DNA of 64,000 bases from Brachypodium distachyon (GCF_000005505.3 NC_016131.3:74317855-74381854); one strand, 5' to 3'. Numbered from the stretch's first letter, positions 10,393 to 23,076 are shown. Notes: generated by a model not told the origin, from the letters alone. Program-made: numbers and translations.

Positions 10393-11859
10393 AGAACTCG
10401 AACCGCCGCCTCGGCCCTCGCATTGCTACAACGCAAGGAGGAATCCCTGCGAGAAGTACAAGAGAAACTTGGGCTTGGCCTTGCATGCTGGGCTTTTAGT
10501 TCAATCTAATTGATTCCCCGTACTGGGCTTTTATCGAGTAGAGAACTGATATTTCAGACACAAGAGGCCCATGCATAGTAACTGGCCTGTTGGCCTGTTG
10601 GTATTGCTCGAGGCCATGCTGTGCCCTAAAAAAAAACTCAATTATGCCCTCACTTCGACAAAAAGAAAAGAGAAAACTTGATTCTGCCCCTTCAAGAAAA
10701 GAAGAAGTGAATTGTAAAGCTAGAGCCAACAAAAAAGAAAATTCAATGACTGAAAGGGCAATGAAGCAGAAGAAGAAGAGAAGAGACAGCAGCTGCACTG
10801 GCGCGAAACAGGACGAGAGACAGTGATTTATGAACAAGTATACAATCATGCATATGTACGCGCACACTATTTTCGCAGGCAAATTAATCAATGGCCCTAG
10901 CTTGGATCATGGGCTCACGTCGAATATATTGGATTCAGAAACCCATGCAAAATGCAAAATGACGGACCACCGGATATATAATTTCCCGATTGCTTTAAAT
11001 CGTGTAATCTCTCCGTACCGAATTAACTGACGTGAAGATAGATTCTTATACAAATTCAAGTCATTTAATTCGAACAGAGGGTGATGTGATATATTTCCAA
11101 CAGCATTATACTGTGGTAAGCAATCATTAAGCTAGTCAGCCTAATCATACTGTTTCGGCATTTCACTGTTCCTTAGGGTTTCTTTCTTGAATGTCGGCCA
11201 AACAATGCTGCCAAATTAGCTAGGGCGGTTGTTGTGTTGGCCGGGTCAGTCCACTGGACCATTTCACTTTGAACACGTATATATATATTGCACACTTTCT
11301 TCCAAAAGCACGTCCAAATCACCTTTTGAAATTTTGCGTGCGTATATTTGCAATCGATCGAGAGTAGTGCAGCCGCCGCAAGGAGCACATGCATGCTGCA
11401 GCTAGCTAGCTGCATGTGCATGCGGGACAGGACGCTAGCTAGATAGATTCCCATAATCTTAACACTGATGATAGATCATTCTAACGTTCTCCTTGCTCTT
11501 GTACTTTTTTTTTGCGGGGAAAAGGAGCTTTATTACACAATGATTCGTGTTGGTTTGCAAATTTCAAATAATTGCGTTCTTATCGTCCCAGTTCAGGTGT
11601 GCTTTTTCCCAACATTGCAAATTTCTAATAATTGCTCTTGTCCCGTGAAGATATACGTGCGTACATTTATAATAAAATATTAATTCAGCCCAGCTATTAT
11701 ATTATGAAAATGAAATCAATCCTGCTCACGTGGGAGTTAATTTCGATGACAAAATGGATTTTTATTTGATCTGAACCAGGTGCAGATTAATTAAGCCTGC
11801 ATGTAGTGGTCAACACGGGCGCTACATCATCAACTGCATTCAAGCTAGCTAGCTAGATA

Positions 11860-11969
11860 GTAGTCTGATTCTAAATTCTTGACTTAAATTTGTCTAAATA
11901 TGGATCTATCTATTTTTAAAAGTGTTTAGATACATGTAATATTTCGACAACAATTTAGGTCGGAGGGAG
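11860..11969. repeat. Stowaway MITE (110 bp)
   Basis: Flanked by TA at 11858-11859 and 11970-11971. It ends in CGGAGGGAG and has the internal TCTAAATATGGATCTATCT and TTAGATACATGTAAT blocks of the common Triticeae Stowaway family, in imperfect inverted arrangement. Confidence 0.75.
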
Positions 11970-12052
11970 TAGCAAATTAAGCAAGCACATACATAAATAT
12001 ATGCTATGCATGTGCAAAGGTCGACGCACTGCTTTGAACATGCTGCATTATA

Positions 12053-12169
12053 CTCTCTCCGTCTCATCTTAACTGACTCAAATTTGCCCAAATGTAGATG
12101 TATCTACTATGCTTAAAAAAACGTCTAGATACATGTAATAAAAAGTCACACAATATGAGACTGAGAAAA
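12053..12169. repeat. Stowaway MITE (117 bp)
   Basis: Starts CTCTCTCCGTCTCATCTTAA and ends with the imperfect complement; TA flanks at 12051-12052 and 12170-12171. It belongs to the same family as the copies at 40175 and 25370. Confidence 0.75.
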
Positions 12170-13314
12170 TATATGCTAAAGTATATATATACTTATCCGC
12201 ATACAAATATTATTTAGGAGGGAGGTCTGGGACTTTGTTTAGGAGGGAAGTCTCATCCCAGGTATCAGTGAATATAAAGGAGCTAGGGGCGCCGTACGCA
12301 CGTGAAGGTGGTTACATATTATTCGTATTTGTCTATATATATCTCTCAAGTACATACTCAGTCAAACTGCCTAATTATTCCAGTACCAATATCGATCGGT
12401 CCGTGCATATAAATCGTGCATGGCCGGCTTACATATAAATCGTCGGTGATATGTACTATTGTATGGTAGGCAGCTAGCTAGCTAGGGCACGTCTTAAATC
12501 GTACTACAGTACAGTACTGGATCTATATATCTCACGATCGATATATATGCATGGTGCACCTCCCCTCTAATTTCCATGCTAGTTACGATTTGCTGCATGT
12601 GGCGGTGACGTCGACGTGCCAACCGCCTCTGTAATTTTGACATATTAGCCGGTTCATTTTGATAATTCGGTGTGTTCATGATCAAGTTAGGTACTTAGGT
12701 GTAGTACAATGCGTACCATGCACTAACCGAATTATATGGCAGTTAGCCTGCAGGGACACATGTGTTCCAAATTTCCACAAGTCTCTCAGGCCGGTCAGCT
12801 AGGTAGCTAGCCATAACCAGCAGACAAGTTAGGTTGCAACTTGCAAAAAAGTTTGCCCTCGAAGGAACATTATTGCAGGAAACTTGGGGGTTGGAATTCT
12901 GTAAATTTTTGCATCAAATTAATTAAGGGATCGTGTGTTTTCTGACTCTAACACGATCGTTGCATGTCAGATCATCAGTTACATACTTGCACTGATCTCT
13001 CTCACAGACCCAAACATGCACCCACCCAGCTCCTTAAAATTAATGAGACGTGTGCTCAACGAAACATAAGAATTATATTAATTTAAGCTAGGACAATTTG
13101 CTGGTCGCCGCGCCATTTTGTCTGGAACGTGTCAAAAAGGAATTAATGGAATTGGACACAGCAAAAATTGTCAATGAGTAATAAATCAAAGCTCGTCATC
13201 GATCAGCCCCCAATCATGCTTCCAAGCACCTGTATGTAACTGCCAACAACCGCTCGCTCCTGAGCTAGCTAGAACCCATGCGGGACCCACATCACCCGCT
13301 AGCTCCCGACATGT

Positions 13315-13323
13315 GTATATATA
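13315..13323 (+). promoter_or_regulatory. TATA box of the XTH gene
   Basis: TATATATAG lies about 120 bp upstream of the ATG in otherwise GC-moderate sequence. Transcription would start near 13350. Position and match to plant TATA boxes are the only evidence. Confidence 0.5.
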
Positions 13324-13444
13324 GAGGAGCCCCAAAGTAGAACTGCAAAACACATGTACACACTTCTTGACACTGATCAATATCTGAAGCTGCTCCAGGG
13401 TCGTCGATCTCAGTAGCCGATTAAGGGAGATCGATCGAAGATCA

Positions 13445-14661
13445 ATGATGATGATGCGAGTAATTAGGCGTTGTTCTGATAACGAGGATGGAGGAGCAGC
13501 TTCATCTGTTGTTGCCCTAGTACGAGCAGCAGCTCTACTGGTGGCGCTGATGCAGCCAGCGGCAGCGCAGCAGGTGCCTTCTCCTGGGTACTACCCGAGC
13601 TCCACGGTGAGGTCCATGGCTTTCTCCCAGGGCTACACCAACCTCTGGGGCCCGCAGCACCAGTCTCTCTCCCCTGACCAGTCCTCCCTCACTCTCTTCA
13701 TGGACCGCAGCTCAGGTTAGTATTACACCAACTCGATCACCACTTCAGTAATCAACTAACCAAAAATGATATCATTGCAGCACCTGGTGGCCATTAATCA
13801 ATCAAGCTAATTTTGATTGTTGTTCTTGTTGTTGCTTAATTTCAGGGAGCGGATTCAAGTCGAAGAAGTCGTACCGGAGCGGCTACTTCGGCGTGTCCAT
13901 CAAGGTCCAGCCGGGCTACACCGCCGGCGTCAACACCGCCTTCTACGTACGTTAATTAAGCCTTCTATAAATACATCGATCATCCTCCCCAGCTCCGGCC
14001 GGCGGATATCGACTTATATAATGTTAACAAATATATTTTTTTCACAAAAATAAAAATAGTATCGTTTTTTGTATAGTTGTCGAACAGCGAGCTTTACCCG
14101 GGGCAGCACGACGAGATAGACATGGAGCTCCTGGGCACCATCCCCGGCGAGCCCTACACGCTGCAGACCAACGTCTATGTCCACGGCACCGGCGACTCGA
14201 ACCCGATAATCGGCCGGGAGATGCGGTTCCACCTCTGGTTCGACCCGACCGCCGACTTCCACCACTACGCCATCCTCTGGGACCAGAACCAGGTCGTCTT
14301 CCTCGTCGACGACGTGCCCATCCGCCGCTACCAGCGGAAGCCCGGCGCGGCGGCGTTGTTCCCGGGCCGGGAGATGTGGGCCTACGGGTCCGTCTGGGAC
14401 GCGTCTGACTGGGCCACGGATGGCGGGAAGTATAAGGCGGATTATAAGTATGCCCCGTTTGTGGCCCGGTTCAGCGAGTTTAAGCTGGCTGGGTGTGAGG
14501 TTGGTGGGCCGGATGGATGTAGGCCCGTGGCGACTGGGCCTGGTGGTGGTGGGCTGAGTGGGAAGCAGGAGGAGACTATGCGATGGGCCCAGCAGAGGTC
14601 CATGGTGTACTACTACTGCACGGATCGCTCCAAGAATCGCGCCAACTACCCAGAGTGCTAA
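13445..14661 (+). CDS. Xyloglucan endotransglucosylase/hydrolase, XTH31/32 type
   Basis: Exons 13445-13715, 13846-13946 and 14077-14661 have GT..AG introns and give 318 residues. The protein is a GH16 family wall enzyme acting on xyloglucan in the apoplast. A hydrophobic signal segment ([18 protein letters not shown]) follows an unusually long N-terminus after four consecutive ATG codons. The catalytic motif is [10 protein letters not shown], with E137 as nucleophile and E141 as acid/base. The [27 protein letters not shown] and [13 protein letters not shown] segments and the C-terminal XET domain with YYYC and YPEC match the XTH31/32 (group III-A) clade, whose studied members favour hydrolysis over transglycosylation. 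A TATA box lies upstream. Family call is firm; hydrolase preference is inferred from clade. Confidence 0.93.
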
Positions 14662-15249
14662 TTAAGCTTGCTCAAGCTTAATTAGTTTTGTTTACTATAC
14701 TATATGTGTGTGTACACAGTACAGTGCAGAAGCTGGAGCCAGCGGCGATTGATTAACGGAGGCTCCGCGCCGCCCATCCCTTGTTTTAGTGGTTGAGGCG
14801 TACGTATACACGTATTTATGATATTTATACCACACGTGTATTTATAGTGTGATGATTATGAAGTTGTGTATCTTGTGATAGCAGCAGGAGTGGTTCTGCT
14901 GCCATTGTTAATTAAGATCTCAAGATTATTCACCAGATATGGATATGGATTTAGAGATCGATCTTGTTGCTTGCTTACAACCAACTTTGTGTTTTGATCC
15001 GTTCCTAGTACTCGGTATGTACTGATGAAGGTCGCTCCAACCAAGCTCCCATGACCAAAAAGCACATCACAACACAGCAAGGTCACAGTCTTCTCTGCTT
15101 CGACCTAAAAACTTAAAACTGTACACTACACAAGGAGCAAAAGGCTTGTTCCTAGGTAGTTTCCTCTTCTTCTTCTACAGGCAACCGACAACAGACAAGT
15201 TACACAACGCTTAATTAGGAGAGCTGATTACAGGCAAAAGCAAGCCGAG
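14662..15249. other. Convergent 3' flanks of XTH and RFWD3-like genes
   Basis: No gene seen. The two flanking genes point toward each other. An ACACGTGT palindrome lies near 14830; otherwise the stretch has no notable structure. Confidence 0.5.
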
Positions 15250-18200
15250 CTACTTGGAGTTCTGCACGACTCTGAAAACCTGCAACTTCTCGTTGCTTAG
15301 GCACCCCAGGTACCTCCCTCCGGCTGGACTTTCCACAAACCTTAGATCAAGGATCGGTTCGCGGTGGGGGCGAAGCTCAGTGTGCATCCCGAACCAAGGT
15401 AGTTGCCAGGTCCTGACCCCGCGCAGCGACTCGTCTCCATAGGCGAAAAGATGCTGGTTGTTGTTCCCGTAAGGTATGATTGCAGACTTGCACATGCGCA
15501 CTTCGCTTACGCTGCCATAGCACGTCCTGCCTTCGACGAAGGGTGTGACGCCCCACGGTGTCCTCGTGACCACGGTGTGCTGCCCCTGTTTTCCTGGACC
15601 TGACGCTGCCTGCGTTTGCGATGGGTACACTTGAGATGGAGCAGCGTCTCCTGATGAATCGGCCTTTGGCCGGAAGGAGGCCACTATGGTATCACTTGAT
15701 GGGGGGGCACACGCAAGAGAAAAACAGACACGTTGATCATCAGTCTGTAGTAGCAAATATGGCCTGAAAAGGACAACAACCAAAACAACAAAACATGAGA
15801 GCCAGAACCAAACTATATAATAATATTGATTGTTTTCAACTATCCCTTTTGTCTCATACTTGCTTTGACTGCCATCAGGATCCCACATGCAAGGTCCTAT
15901 AGCAGAGGCCGAAAGAACCTTTCTGGAACCATTGTTGTCAGTGACACAGTGGAGCGTATGAACCAGATGAGTAGATAGCCCAGCCATGGAATGCAAGGGT
16001 CTTGAAGTTTGACGAATATCAAAGACCAAAATCCTGCCATCCTGCAGTACACGACGAGGCTAATTAATCGTGTAAATCTTGCAAGTGTATCAACAATCAA
16101 TGGGCTAAGATCAGGGTAAACTGAACCTGCAATCCAGCACAAACGTGATGTGAACCCGAGTCATCTGCTGAACAAGACCAGCCAGGAGCCTGAAAGGCAT
16201 TGTAATAGATAATGAGGTTACAGCAGTATTATCTGAAAGTGATTCACCTAATATGCTTATTCAAAATACAAAATGTTCTCATTGAATTTCCAATGCAGAA
16301 TAGAAAAGACTCTTCAGACGTGGACTTTTAGAGGTATGATGAGACTCCGCGTCCGGTTGGATACATAGCATTAGCTGTAAGTGTTGTAGATTGGCAAGGT
16401 TAGATAATTACCGGCAAATCGCATTGAAGAACAACACTCTCAGTCATCATGCTGGATTCAAATATAATGAGAAGTGCGGGAAAGAAATAATCAAATAATG
16501 ATAAACGGCAATAAAACAGAAGGAACCACAATTTTTCATAAATTCAAGACAAACCTAAAAAGTGATAGCCTTCTGCCCAGTGATGCAAAAAGAGCAGAGC
16601 CATCATGCAAGATGCATATATCCTTGACAACTTTAGTGCCAGGAGGAAGTTGTATTTCACGTCCTTGGTGAGTGGAAAGCATGTTAATCTGTTGACATTA
16701 CAAAAAGGAATAGTGAACATTGCAAAATTTAGTGGTCATATCCATTCACTTACAAGGCACACAATTAAACTTTATACCTTAGTAAAAACATGTTCCTGAC
16801 CTAAACCAGGTGCCTTTCTAGAAGCAAGTATTATTTGGTTAGATGCATCTATGCCCATGACTCGAGCTCCATCCAAAAGTAATTCATTCTGCACAAAAAA
16901 GTTAACAAATTACAAGAATGACACAATTCAATTTGGGGAAAGAACGGAAATGTATCCATAATCCAATTGCAAAATTGGTGGTGGTTTATCAAACAAATAG
17001 ATAATCCATGAGAATGTGGAGTACAATTTCTGAAAGTCTCTTGACTCTAGCTAAGCATTCAATACCATTTTGCATCGAGATATTTAAGTTATTCTCAAAA
17101 AGCACAAAAACCAGATCACTAACATATGGTACATGAGCTGGGGCAATATTGGACTGTGTTGTCCATTGGAGTGAAAAATCCGATGACCAGGCGGACAGGT
17201 GAAATTCATATCTGCAGAACACATGTTTTCATGACCAAATGTAGTGGTTCTAAGATCCTAGCTATGCTCACAAAATTAAGATATGTAATTCTGATTATGA
17301 GTTATAATATTCTATTCAGGTTTACTTGCAATAGAAGCTGTGTCAGAATCTGGTCCAATTTCTACTTCAACAATGCTATAACTGAAATGACCAAATGTTT
17401 CAGGTCAGACGAGACACAAGACAGCAATGATGATCAGTAAAACATGCACTGTATCGTGTATACCAACATTCACAACTGAAAATAGCACATCATAAAAATA
17501 TTGACCTGTAAGACAAGGCAGCAACAGTTGCTTGAGCCAAAACCTGCGTGCTCTGCTATTTTCTACAAAATGGAACAAGAAGATTTGGCATGTATGTTTG
17601 TGTACCATTATTAAATACTGAGAATTTAAATGGCACTACCTGTCTTTTTGAGACACCATTGTCCACTGATCTGTGCTCCTGCAAGGCACACAACATAAGC
17701 AAAATGTATACATAAAGTTCTCATAAAAGTGACAACTGTTATGTTAATTTTCTGTTGCAGGAAGAGTCAATGAACAAAGCAAGATAATAGATCTATCACT
17801 TAAATACGAAGAACCTTTAATAATACCACCTTTGTATGTTGCGGTACCGGAATAGCTAGTGAATACATACTATCAACTTATGCAGTGACACCATGCACTG
17901 ACAAAATTGCCATCATCGGGAGTTTGGACAATGCAATAAGCAGCTAAGATGGCTACAGCATACAGCACACCTTCTCAGCCTTTATCTCCTCAAGCATCTT
18001 CCCTTGTTTCCGGACCTTACAAGAAAAAGAAACACAATGTTAGGGAGTTGCTGATATAAACTTACAGAGAGAAAAATAATTTCAATTTTTACTCTAGTAA
18101 CTGATGAAAAGGAATACATGGTAACTTGTAAGAAACTAAAACAGCTTGGAGATGACACAAATAAATTACTTACCACTTCCCCAAGAGATTCAACCTTTTG

Positions 18201-19344
18201 CATGCAAGATACTACTTGCTGCACAAATGCAACAAAGTTTAGTTCATGGTCAAAAGAAAATCCGGACAAAGTGAAGAAACCAACCTAACCTTTTCAAGGT
18301 CATTATTTGGAACCACAACCTGTGGTGCATAGAGGTTGATAATGTCCTTACGCCTGAACCTTCGTGCGCATTGAGGGCACTAAAACACACACAAGGATGT
18401 CACCTTAACAACTGACTACTCACAACCTGTAATTCAAAACTAACATCCATTTTGGCATACATACCGTCGTACTAGTATTGCCGCGCTGCGTTAGCCATCT
18501 CTCCAGGCAAGATCTACCGTAGACATGCCCACAGGGAATACAACTACAAGATAGGGTATATCACCTAGTTAGCCATTTACACATTATATATGTAGACCAT
18601 TCAAAACAAAATGTTGTCAAATATCTGCTGTTAAAAAATTCTAGTCAGATACCATGTTCCCTCAATAGCCATTTACAAATTATATGCAAAAAAGCATTGA
18701 ACATAAAAACTAGGATTACTCGAGGAACCAGCCATGGACCATCAGAAATCAAGGCAGTCCCGACAATAGCATGCTGATGTGCAATTATCTACTCTTGAGT
18801 CCTCACCAAGCATTTATAGTTCCAATTCGTTGGCACCCAACACAACAACTAATATTAGTTCGAATAAAAATGCTTCCAAGCATCTGTGTTCTCGTTAGTA
18901 CCTCAGTCAATGACATATACCAAACGCGAATCAGAGTAGGGACAAACCGGGGCATCACCTGATGCGATGCGGGCCTTCGGAGGTCCAGGCCTCCATACAC
19001 ACGGGGCAAGTGGGCGTGTTGCCCCTCTCCGCCGCCGGTGCGCCGCCGGGAACCCTGCTGGCTTGCACGGACGACCCGCACACCTCCCCGACACTCTCCC
19101 GCACCTCCTCGTCCGCATCAGATCTCTCTTCATCCTCTTCCTCTTCGTCTTCCTCCTCCTCTGAATCTGAACCTGAACCTGGCTCTGAACCTGGTGCTCC
19201 CTCCTCCTCTGAACCTTCCTCCGAGTCGTCCCCTTCTTCCCCGTCCTCCTCGTCGCTGCTGTAGCTGACCTCGAAATCTACGTCGTCGTCCTCCTGGGTC
19301 GGCGCCGGAGGAGAGGCGCGCCTGCCTCGCGAGCGCGACGGCAT
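15250..19344 (-). CDS. RFWD3: RFWD3-like RING/WD40 E3 ubiquitin ligase
   Basis: This multi-exon gene starts at the ATG at 19344. Exon 1 (19344-18959) encodes a very acidic region (residues about 20-95) and the first RING half, CPVCMEAWTSEGPHRI. Exon 2 (18543-18465, 79 nt) gives SCIPCGHVYGRSCLERWL; exon 3 (18379-18290, 90 nt) gives CPQCARRF. As in RFWD3 proteins, the residue normally a fifth zinc ligand is G. Small exons at 18218-18174, 18015-17971 and 17678-17640 encode a short coiled coil (MQKVESLGEV ... MLEEIKAEK). WD40-type exons follow (ELLLDGARVMGIDAS; VFDIRQTSRPLHSM), ending with the exon 15763-15250 (FAYGDESLRGVRTWQLP). Animal RFWD3 ubiquitinates RPA in DNA repair; a similar nuclear role here is inference. 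Exon borders between 17600 and 17120 are unresolved. No disabling mutation was found. Confidence 0.85.
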
Positions 19345-19807
19345 GGCTTGGCTGGCGGCGGAGAAGAGGCGAAACCGCCGGGTGTTTCCTTTCCAAATTG
19401 AACAGAATTTTTCGTTTTCCTCTTCTCTTTTTTTTTCAAAGGAAAAATAGAGGGGCTTACGACATACCGACCCGATGCTAAATCGTATTCGTCCGTAGTC
19501 GATCGTGTGGTTCTGTTTTTTTTTCTCCCTTTCTTAATTCCAGCACACACACGTTGCAAAAAATACAGAACAAATCGTCAAAACAAACGAAAATACTACT
19601 GCTACACACAAAGCTGTCAAAAAAAAACTTTTTTTTTGCGGTAAATCAAAAAAAAACTTGTGGTCAACAAAAAAGCTGTCAAAAAAAACTTGGTCAGAAA
19701 TGAAGCAAGATTCATTCCATGATATATACCAATCAAACAACCCTAAGTTATCAAAAGATTTATTCAAAATTACAAACCCAAGTATTCTCATAACACAGCA
19801 TCATATC

Positions 19808-20822
19808 CTACGACGATGATCGGACAAACTCCATGAAACAGTATTTGCTACGATTACACTCCCACCGGTCCAGAACACTACGAGGGCAAGTTATCTTCCC
19901 CGCGGGAAGCACGTCGACGTAGCATGGACGGTAAGTGAACACGCGTTCAATGTCACACCCATTGTCAGTGGGTTCGCCGAGTAGATTGCGGCGCACGTAT
20001 TGCATTCTCGAGGCGTCAAGGTGATACGCAACTGCCGTGCTAGTGTGCCACTAATGTCGAGGAGGAGCACGTCCTTGTACGGATGTAATCCGATGATACC
20101 ACAATAATACGCAAGAGATTGCCGAAACTTTGGGGTAATTTTGGCACTATTTTCAAATTCGATGAAGTTGCCCCCGTCCCAATTCCACAAGTCCTCTTCT
20201 TCAGCACCACCACCAATGTCTTGTTCTTCTACTTCTCCGTCGTTAAAAACAGCATCAATTGCGTCATCCTGGCCATCCTCCTTATTGATGTGACTTTGCT
20301 TGCTACGGCGTTGTGTGAAGAAGCCGATGGGTCCTTTGCTGCTCGCGAACATATCCCATTCTAATCTTGGTTTCACGGTGCTTGCGTTCTTTACCATCAT
20401 ATGAATGTTGGGTCCAAAATCGGCCTCATGAACCAGCGTCCACCCTAATTGGGCGTCACCTGATTCGCTCGGAGCCGGACCTCGTCTAGTGCCGCGTAGC
20501 GAACACCTCTCTCGTAGCTCGCTAAGAGGGACCTCCGGCGCAGACCGTACGCGTTCCCGCCTGCGGTGTAGACTTCTCCTGGGAGTTGGACCATATCATA
20601 AGTCCCCTCCAAACAGCCAAAGTAAAGACATGCCGGTGCCGTCGCCGTTGTCATTGGCGTCGTCCATGATCGAGTTAACTTCTTCGCCGCCGGCCGGCCG
20701 TAGGGTACTGGGTACGTGTATATGTATTGGCTCCTGCTAGAATAAGGAATTAATAAAACGCGGCGGCCACGGTTTGCATCCGTATTGCCAAATCTCTGTT
20801 CGATCGATCTCATCTCATCCAT
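19808..20822 (-). pseudogene. Degenerate F-box-associated-like protein gene
   Basis: Three minus-strand frames join into one protein-like reading: a first piece to about 20450 (FGCLEGTYDMVQLPGEVY ... ALDEVRLRANQ), a second from about 20450 (DAQLGWTLVHEADFGPN) to about 19990, and a third (RVFTYRPCYVDVLPAGKI) ending at 19808. At least two frame changes separate them, near 20450 and 19990. The layout recalls the C-terminal, F-box-associated domains of grass F-box proteins, but no F-box is visible and the family call is tentative. Treated as a pseudogene because of the repeated frame breaks. Confidence 0.5.
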
Positions 20823-20982
20823 GGCGTACCGCGTACGTATAGGTACCAGCTGCTCGATCGGTCAACAAAATAATAATACGTGCATGTAAAAAAAAAGCAA
20901 AATATTCGGGATGTACGTATAATTAGACTGTAAACGACGACGTAACTAATTAACGGACCGACGTATATATGCACTCAGTAAG

Positions 20983-23076
20983 TCAGTAGTCCATTTTGCC
21001 GAAGTCTGGCTCGGGCGGCTTGGGCAGTATGATGAGGCTCTCGGCCTTGAGCGACCGCTGGCGCTGCACGCCGCGCATGGCCTTCTTGGCGAACCTGGAC
21101 ACCAGGAACGTGGTCTTCATCTGGCTGCTCGACGACGCCGCCACCTCCTCCGCCGCCATGTACATCTCGTCCTCCTCCCTCCGCCGCTGCTCCACCGCCC
21201 TCCTTTTCTGGAACCTCCGCCACGCCGCCTGGATGAAGCAGGACGCCCAGGTGCGCCACTGCTGCGAGTAGAACCTGAAGGTCTGCTGCAGCTGCTTGCT
21301 GTGCAGCCGCCTGAACTGCCCGGCCACGAACTTGAGCTCGTCGGCGTGCAGCGCGAAGCCTTCCACCTCGGATATCGCCTTCACGGTGCGCGTCGACAGC
21401 GGCAGGTTCGCCGACGCCTTGGGGTCCAGCGCCCACGTCAGCAGCTCTTCCCCACAGAAGTCCCCTTCTTTCAACAAACCCCTGTTGAAGAACCCGGTCC
21501 GGCCGCCGTCGGTGGTCGAGCTCTCGAGCCGGCCACGGATGATGAACAACATCTCGTCGACCGGGTCCCCTTCGCGCACCACGTATGTCGCCTCCGTGCA
21601 TAGGCTGGGCTTGAGCCGCTCGCAGATGGCGTCGAGGAGTCGCTCGTCCATGTTCGCGAACAGCGGCACGCGGCGCACGAGGCGGAGGCAGAGGTGGCGC
21701 TTCACGTCTCTCCGGATGTCCTTGGGCAGGCAGCTGACGAGCCCGTCCTCGTCGACGCCACGCGTCTCGAGCCACTTGTACTGGTTGTGGCGCCAGACCC
21801 TGTCGCGGAGGTCGTCGGGGAGCAGGCGGTGGTGCATCCATTGTTCCGAGTCGCGGCGCTTGAGCCGCATCTCCTCCATCCGCAGCGTCATCGACTGGAG
21901 GTACGTCTGCATGTTGCCGATGAGCAGCGCCATGAGGATGAGCCCGAAGAGCGCCAGCAGGATGGCAAACAACGCTTCCCCTTTGTAGTGCGTCGTCTGG
22001 TCAAGCCCCTGCCCAACGGTGCTGAGGTTCTGGAGCCCCCACCAGAGGCAGAAGAGGATCCTGGCAAAGAGGTTAGGCGTGTACGTGACCCCAGAGGTGA
22101 TGGCAGTGGTGTACAACCCGTAGTTGAACCCGGTGCCGCCGCCGTCGATCGGCGCGCATTCCTGGGCCAGCACCTGCCGGATCATGGTCCTCCACTCGAC
22201 GAACCCGGGCTGGCCCAGTATCCCGCCACCACAGTACATGTAAGTCTTGCACTGGTGGAACTTGAGCCCCGTGCACTTCTCCCTCCAGCAGTCGTCCAGC
22301 CGCTCGATGGCCAGCAAGTACCAAAACGCGCCCACCATGTGCGACGCCAGCATGTACAGCAGCAGGTAGAACGCGGCGCCGGCGAAAGCCGTCTCGGCGA
22401 AGACCCCCGTGGTCCGCTTCAGCTCGGAGGTGATCGGGTAGATCCTGACGAGCCGCGGCACGTACTGGACGAGCACGATGAAGAAGAGCGCCGTCTTGAT
22501 GGGCAGCAGGTCCTGCCCCTTGTGCCGCAGCAAGAACTTGATGATCTGGAGCTGCGGCAAGGGCAGCACGGAGAGGAGGTCGAAGACGAAGAAGCGGCGC
22601 ACGTAGCGGCGCGCGATGGCGGCGGAGTCGACGACGAGCTCGCCGCGGCCGAAGACGCGGGAGGAAGGGGCGATGAAGGCGGTGCGGAACTGCAGCGCGA
22701 TCCGGGCCAGGTAGAAGGCGTCGACGGCGGTGCGGACGGCGGTGGCGAAGGTGGCCAGGGCGCGGTCGAAGCCGATGCAGGTGTTGTTCTGGTTCTCGTT
22801 GACGACGGGGAGGTAGAAGAAGAGCGGGTCGACGGCGACGGAGACGATGCAGGCGAAGAGGAACAGCCGGTTCATCCGCATCAGGAACGCGTCCTGCGGG
22901 TCGTAGATCTTGAGGGAGATGTTCTTGAGGTCTTCCTGGAAGACCCGGCCGATGTTCTTGAGGCGTTCGGAGCGGTTGATGACCCCGGCGGCCGCGATGC
23001 GGATGGAGCGGGACCGGATCTTGGTCCGGCCTGAGAAGTAGCCGTCCATCTGGTGCCCGCCGCCCGGGACGTCCAT
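20983..23076 (-). CDS. Cyclic nucleotide-gated ion channel (CNGC), intronless
   Basis: One uninterrupted frame of 697 residues encodes a complete plant CNGC: a plasma-membrane cation channel gated by cyclic nucleotides and calmodulin, usually linked to Ca2+ signalling. After a basic N-terminus come six membrane segments (first near FLFACIVSVAVDPLFFYLP; another in TAFAGAAFYLLLYMLASH). The pore holds LSTVGQGLDQ (filter GQG, near residue 355). The C-linker is followed by a cyclic-nucleotide-binding domain whose phosphate-binding cassette contains LLKEGDFCGEELLTWAL (near 540). An IQ calmodulin-binding motif, FIQAAWRRFQKR, lies near 620. The PITSELKRTTGVFAETA segment resembles group III (CNGC14-17-like), an impression not tested by phylogeny. 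Most plant CNGC genes have several introns, so the single-exon form is unusual. Confidence 0.95.
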   Translation of the reverse strand: MDVPGGGHQMDGYFSGRTKIRSRSIRIAAAGVINRSERLKNIGRVFQEDLKNISLKIYDPQDAFLMRMNRLFLFACIVSVAVDPLFFYLPVVNENQNNTCIGFDRALATFATAVRTAVDAFYLARIALQFRTAFIAPSSRVFGRGELVVDSAAIARRYVRRFFVFDLLSVLPLPQLQIIKFLLRHKGQDLLPIKTALFFIVLVQYVPRLVRIYPITSELKRTTGVFAETAFAGAAFYLLLYMLASHMVGAFWYLLAIERLDDCWREKCTGLKFHQCKTYMYCGGGILGQPGFVEWRTMIRQVLAQECAPIDGGGTGFNYGLYTTAITSGVTYTPNLFARILFCLWWGLQNLSTVGQGLDQTTHYKGEALFAILLALFGLILMALLIGNMQTYLQSMTLRMEEMRLKRRDSEQWMHHRLLPDDLRDRVWRHNQYKWLETRGVDEDGLVSCLPKDIRRDVKRHLCLRLVRRVPLFANMDERLLDAICERLKPSLCTEATYVVREGDPVDEMLFIIRGRLESSTTDGGRTGFFNRGLLKEGDFCGEELLTWALDPKASANLPLSTRTVKAISEVEGFALHADELKFVAGQFRRLHSKQLQQTFRFYSQQWRTWASCFIQAAWRRFQKRRAVEQRRREEDEMYMAAEEVAASSSSQMKTTFLVSRFAKKAMRGVQRQRSLKAESLIILPKPPEPDFGKMDY

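Larger units (their letters stand above)
10408..13314. other. Intergenic region and XTH upstream region with MITEs
   Basis: No convincing coding sequence was found in about 2.9 kb. Two Stowaway MITEs (11860-11969 and 12053-12169) are present, with several GCTAGCTAGC runs. The last few hundred bases form the promoter of the XTH gene. The original promoter of the F-box gene should lie just right of 10407. Confidence 0.5.

Noticed and set aside
21694..23034. 446-codon open frame on the + strand
   Set aside because: It is the antisense of the CNGC coding region. GC-rich codons keep it open, it has no family features, and the minus-strand protein is complete.
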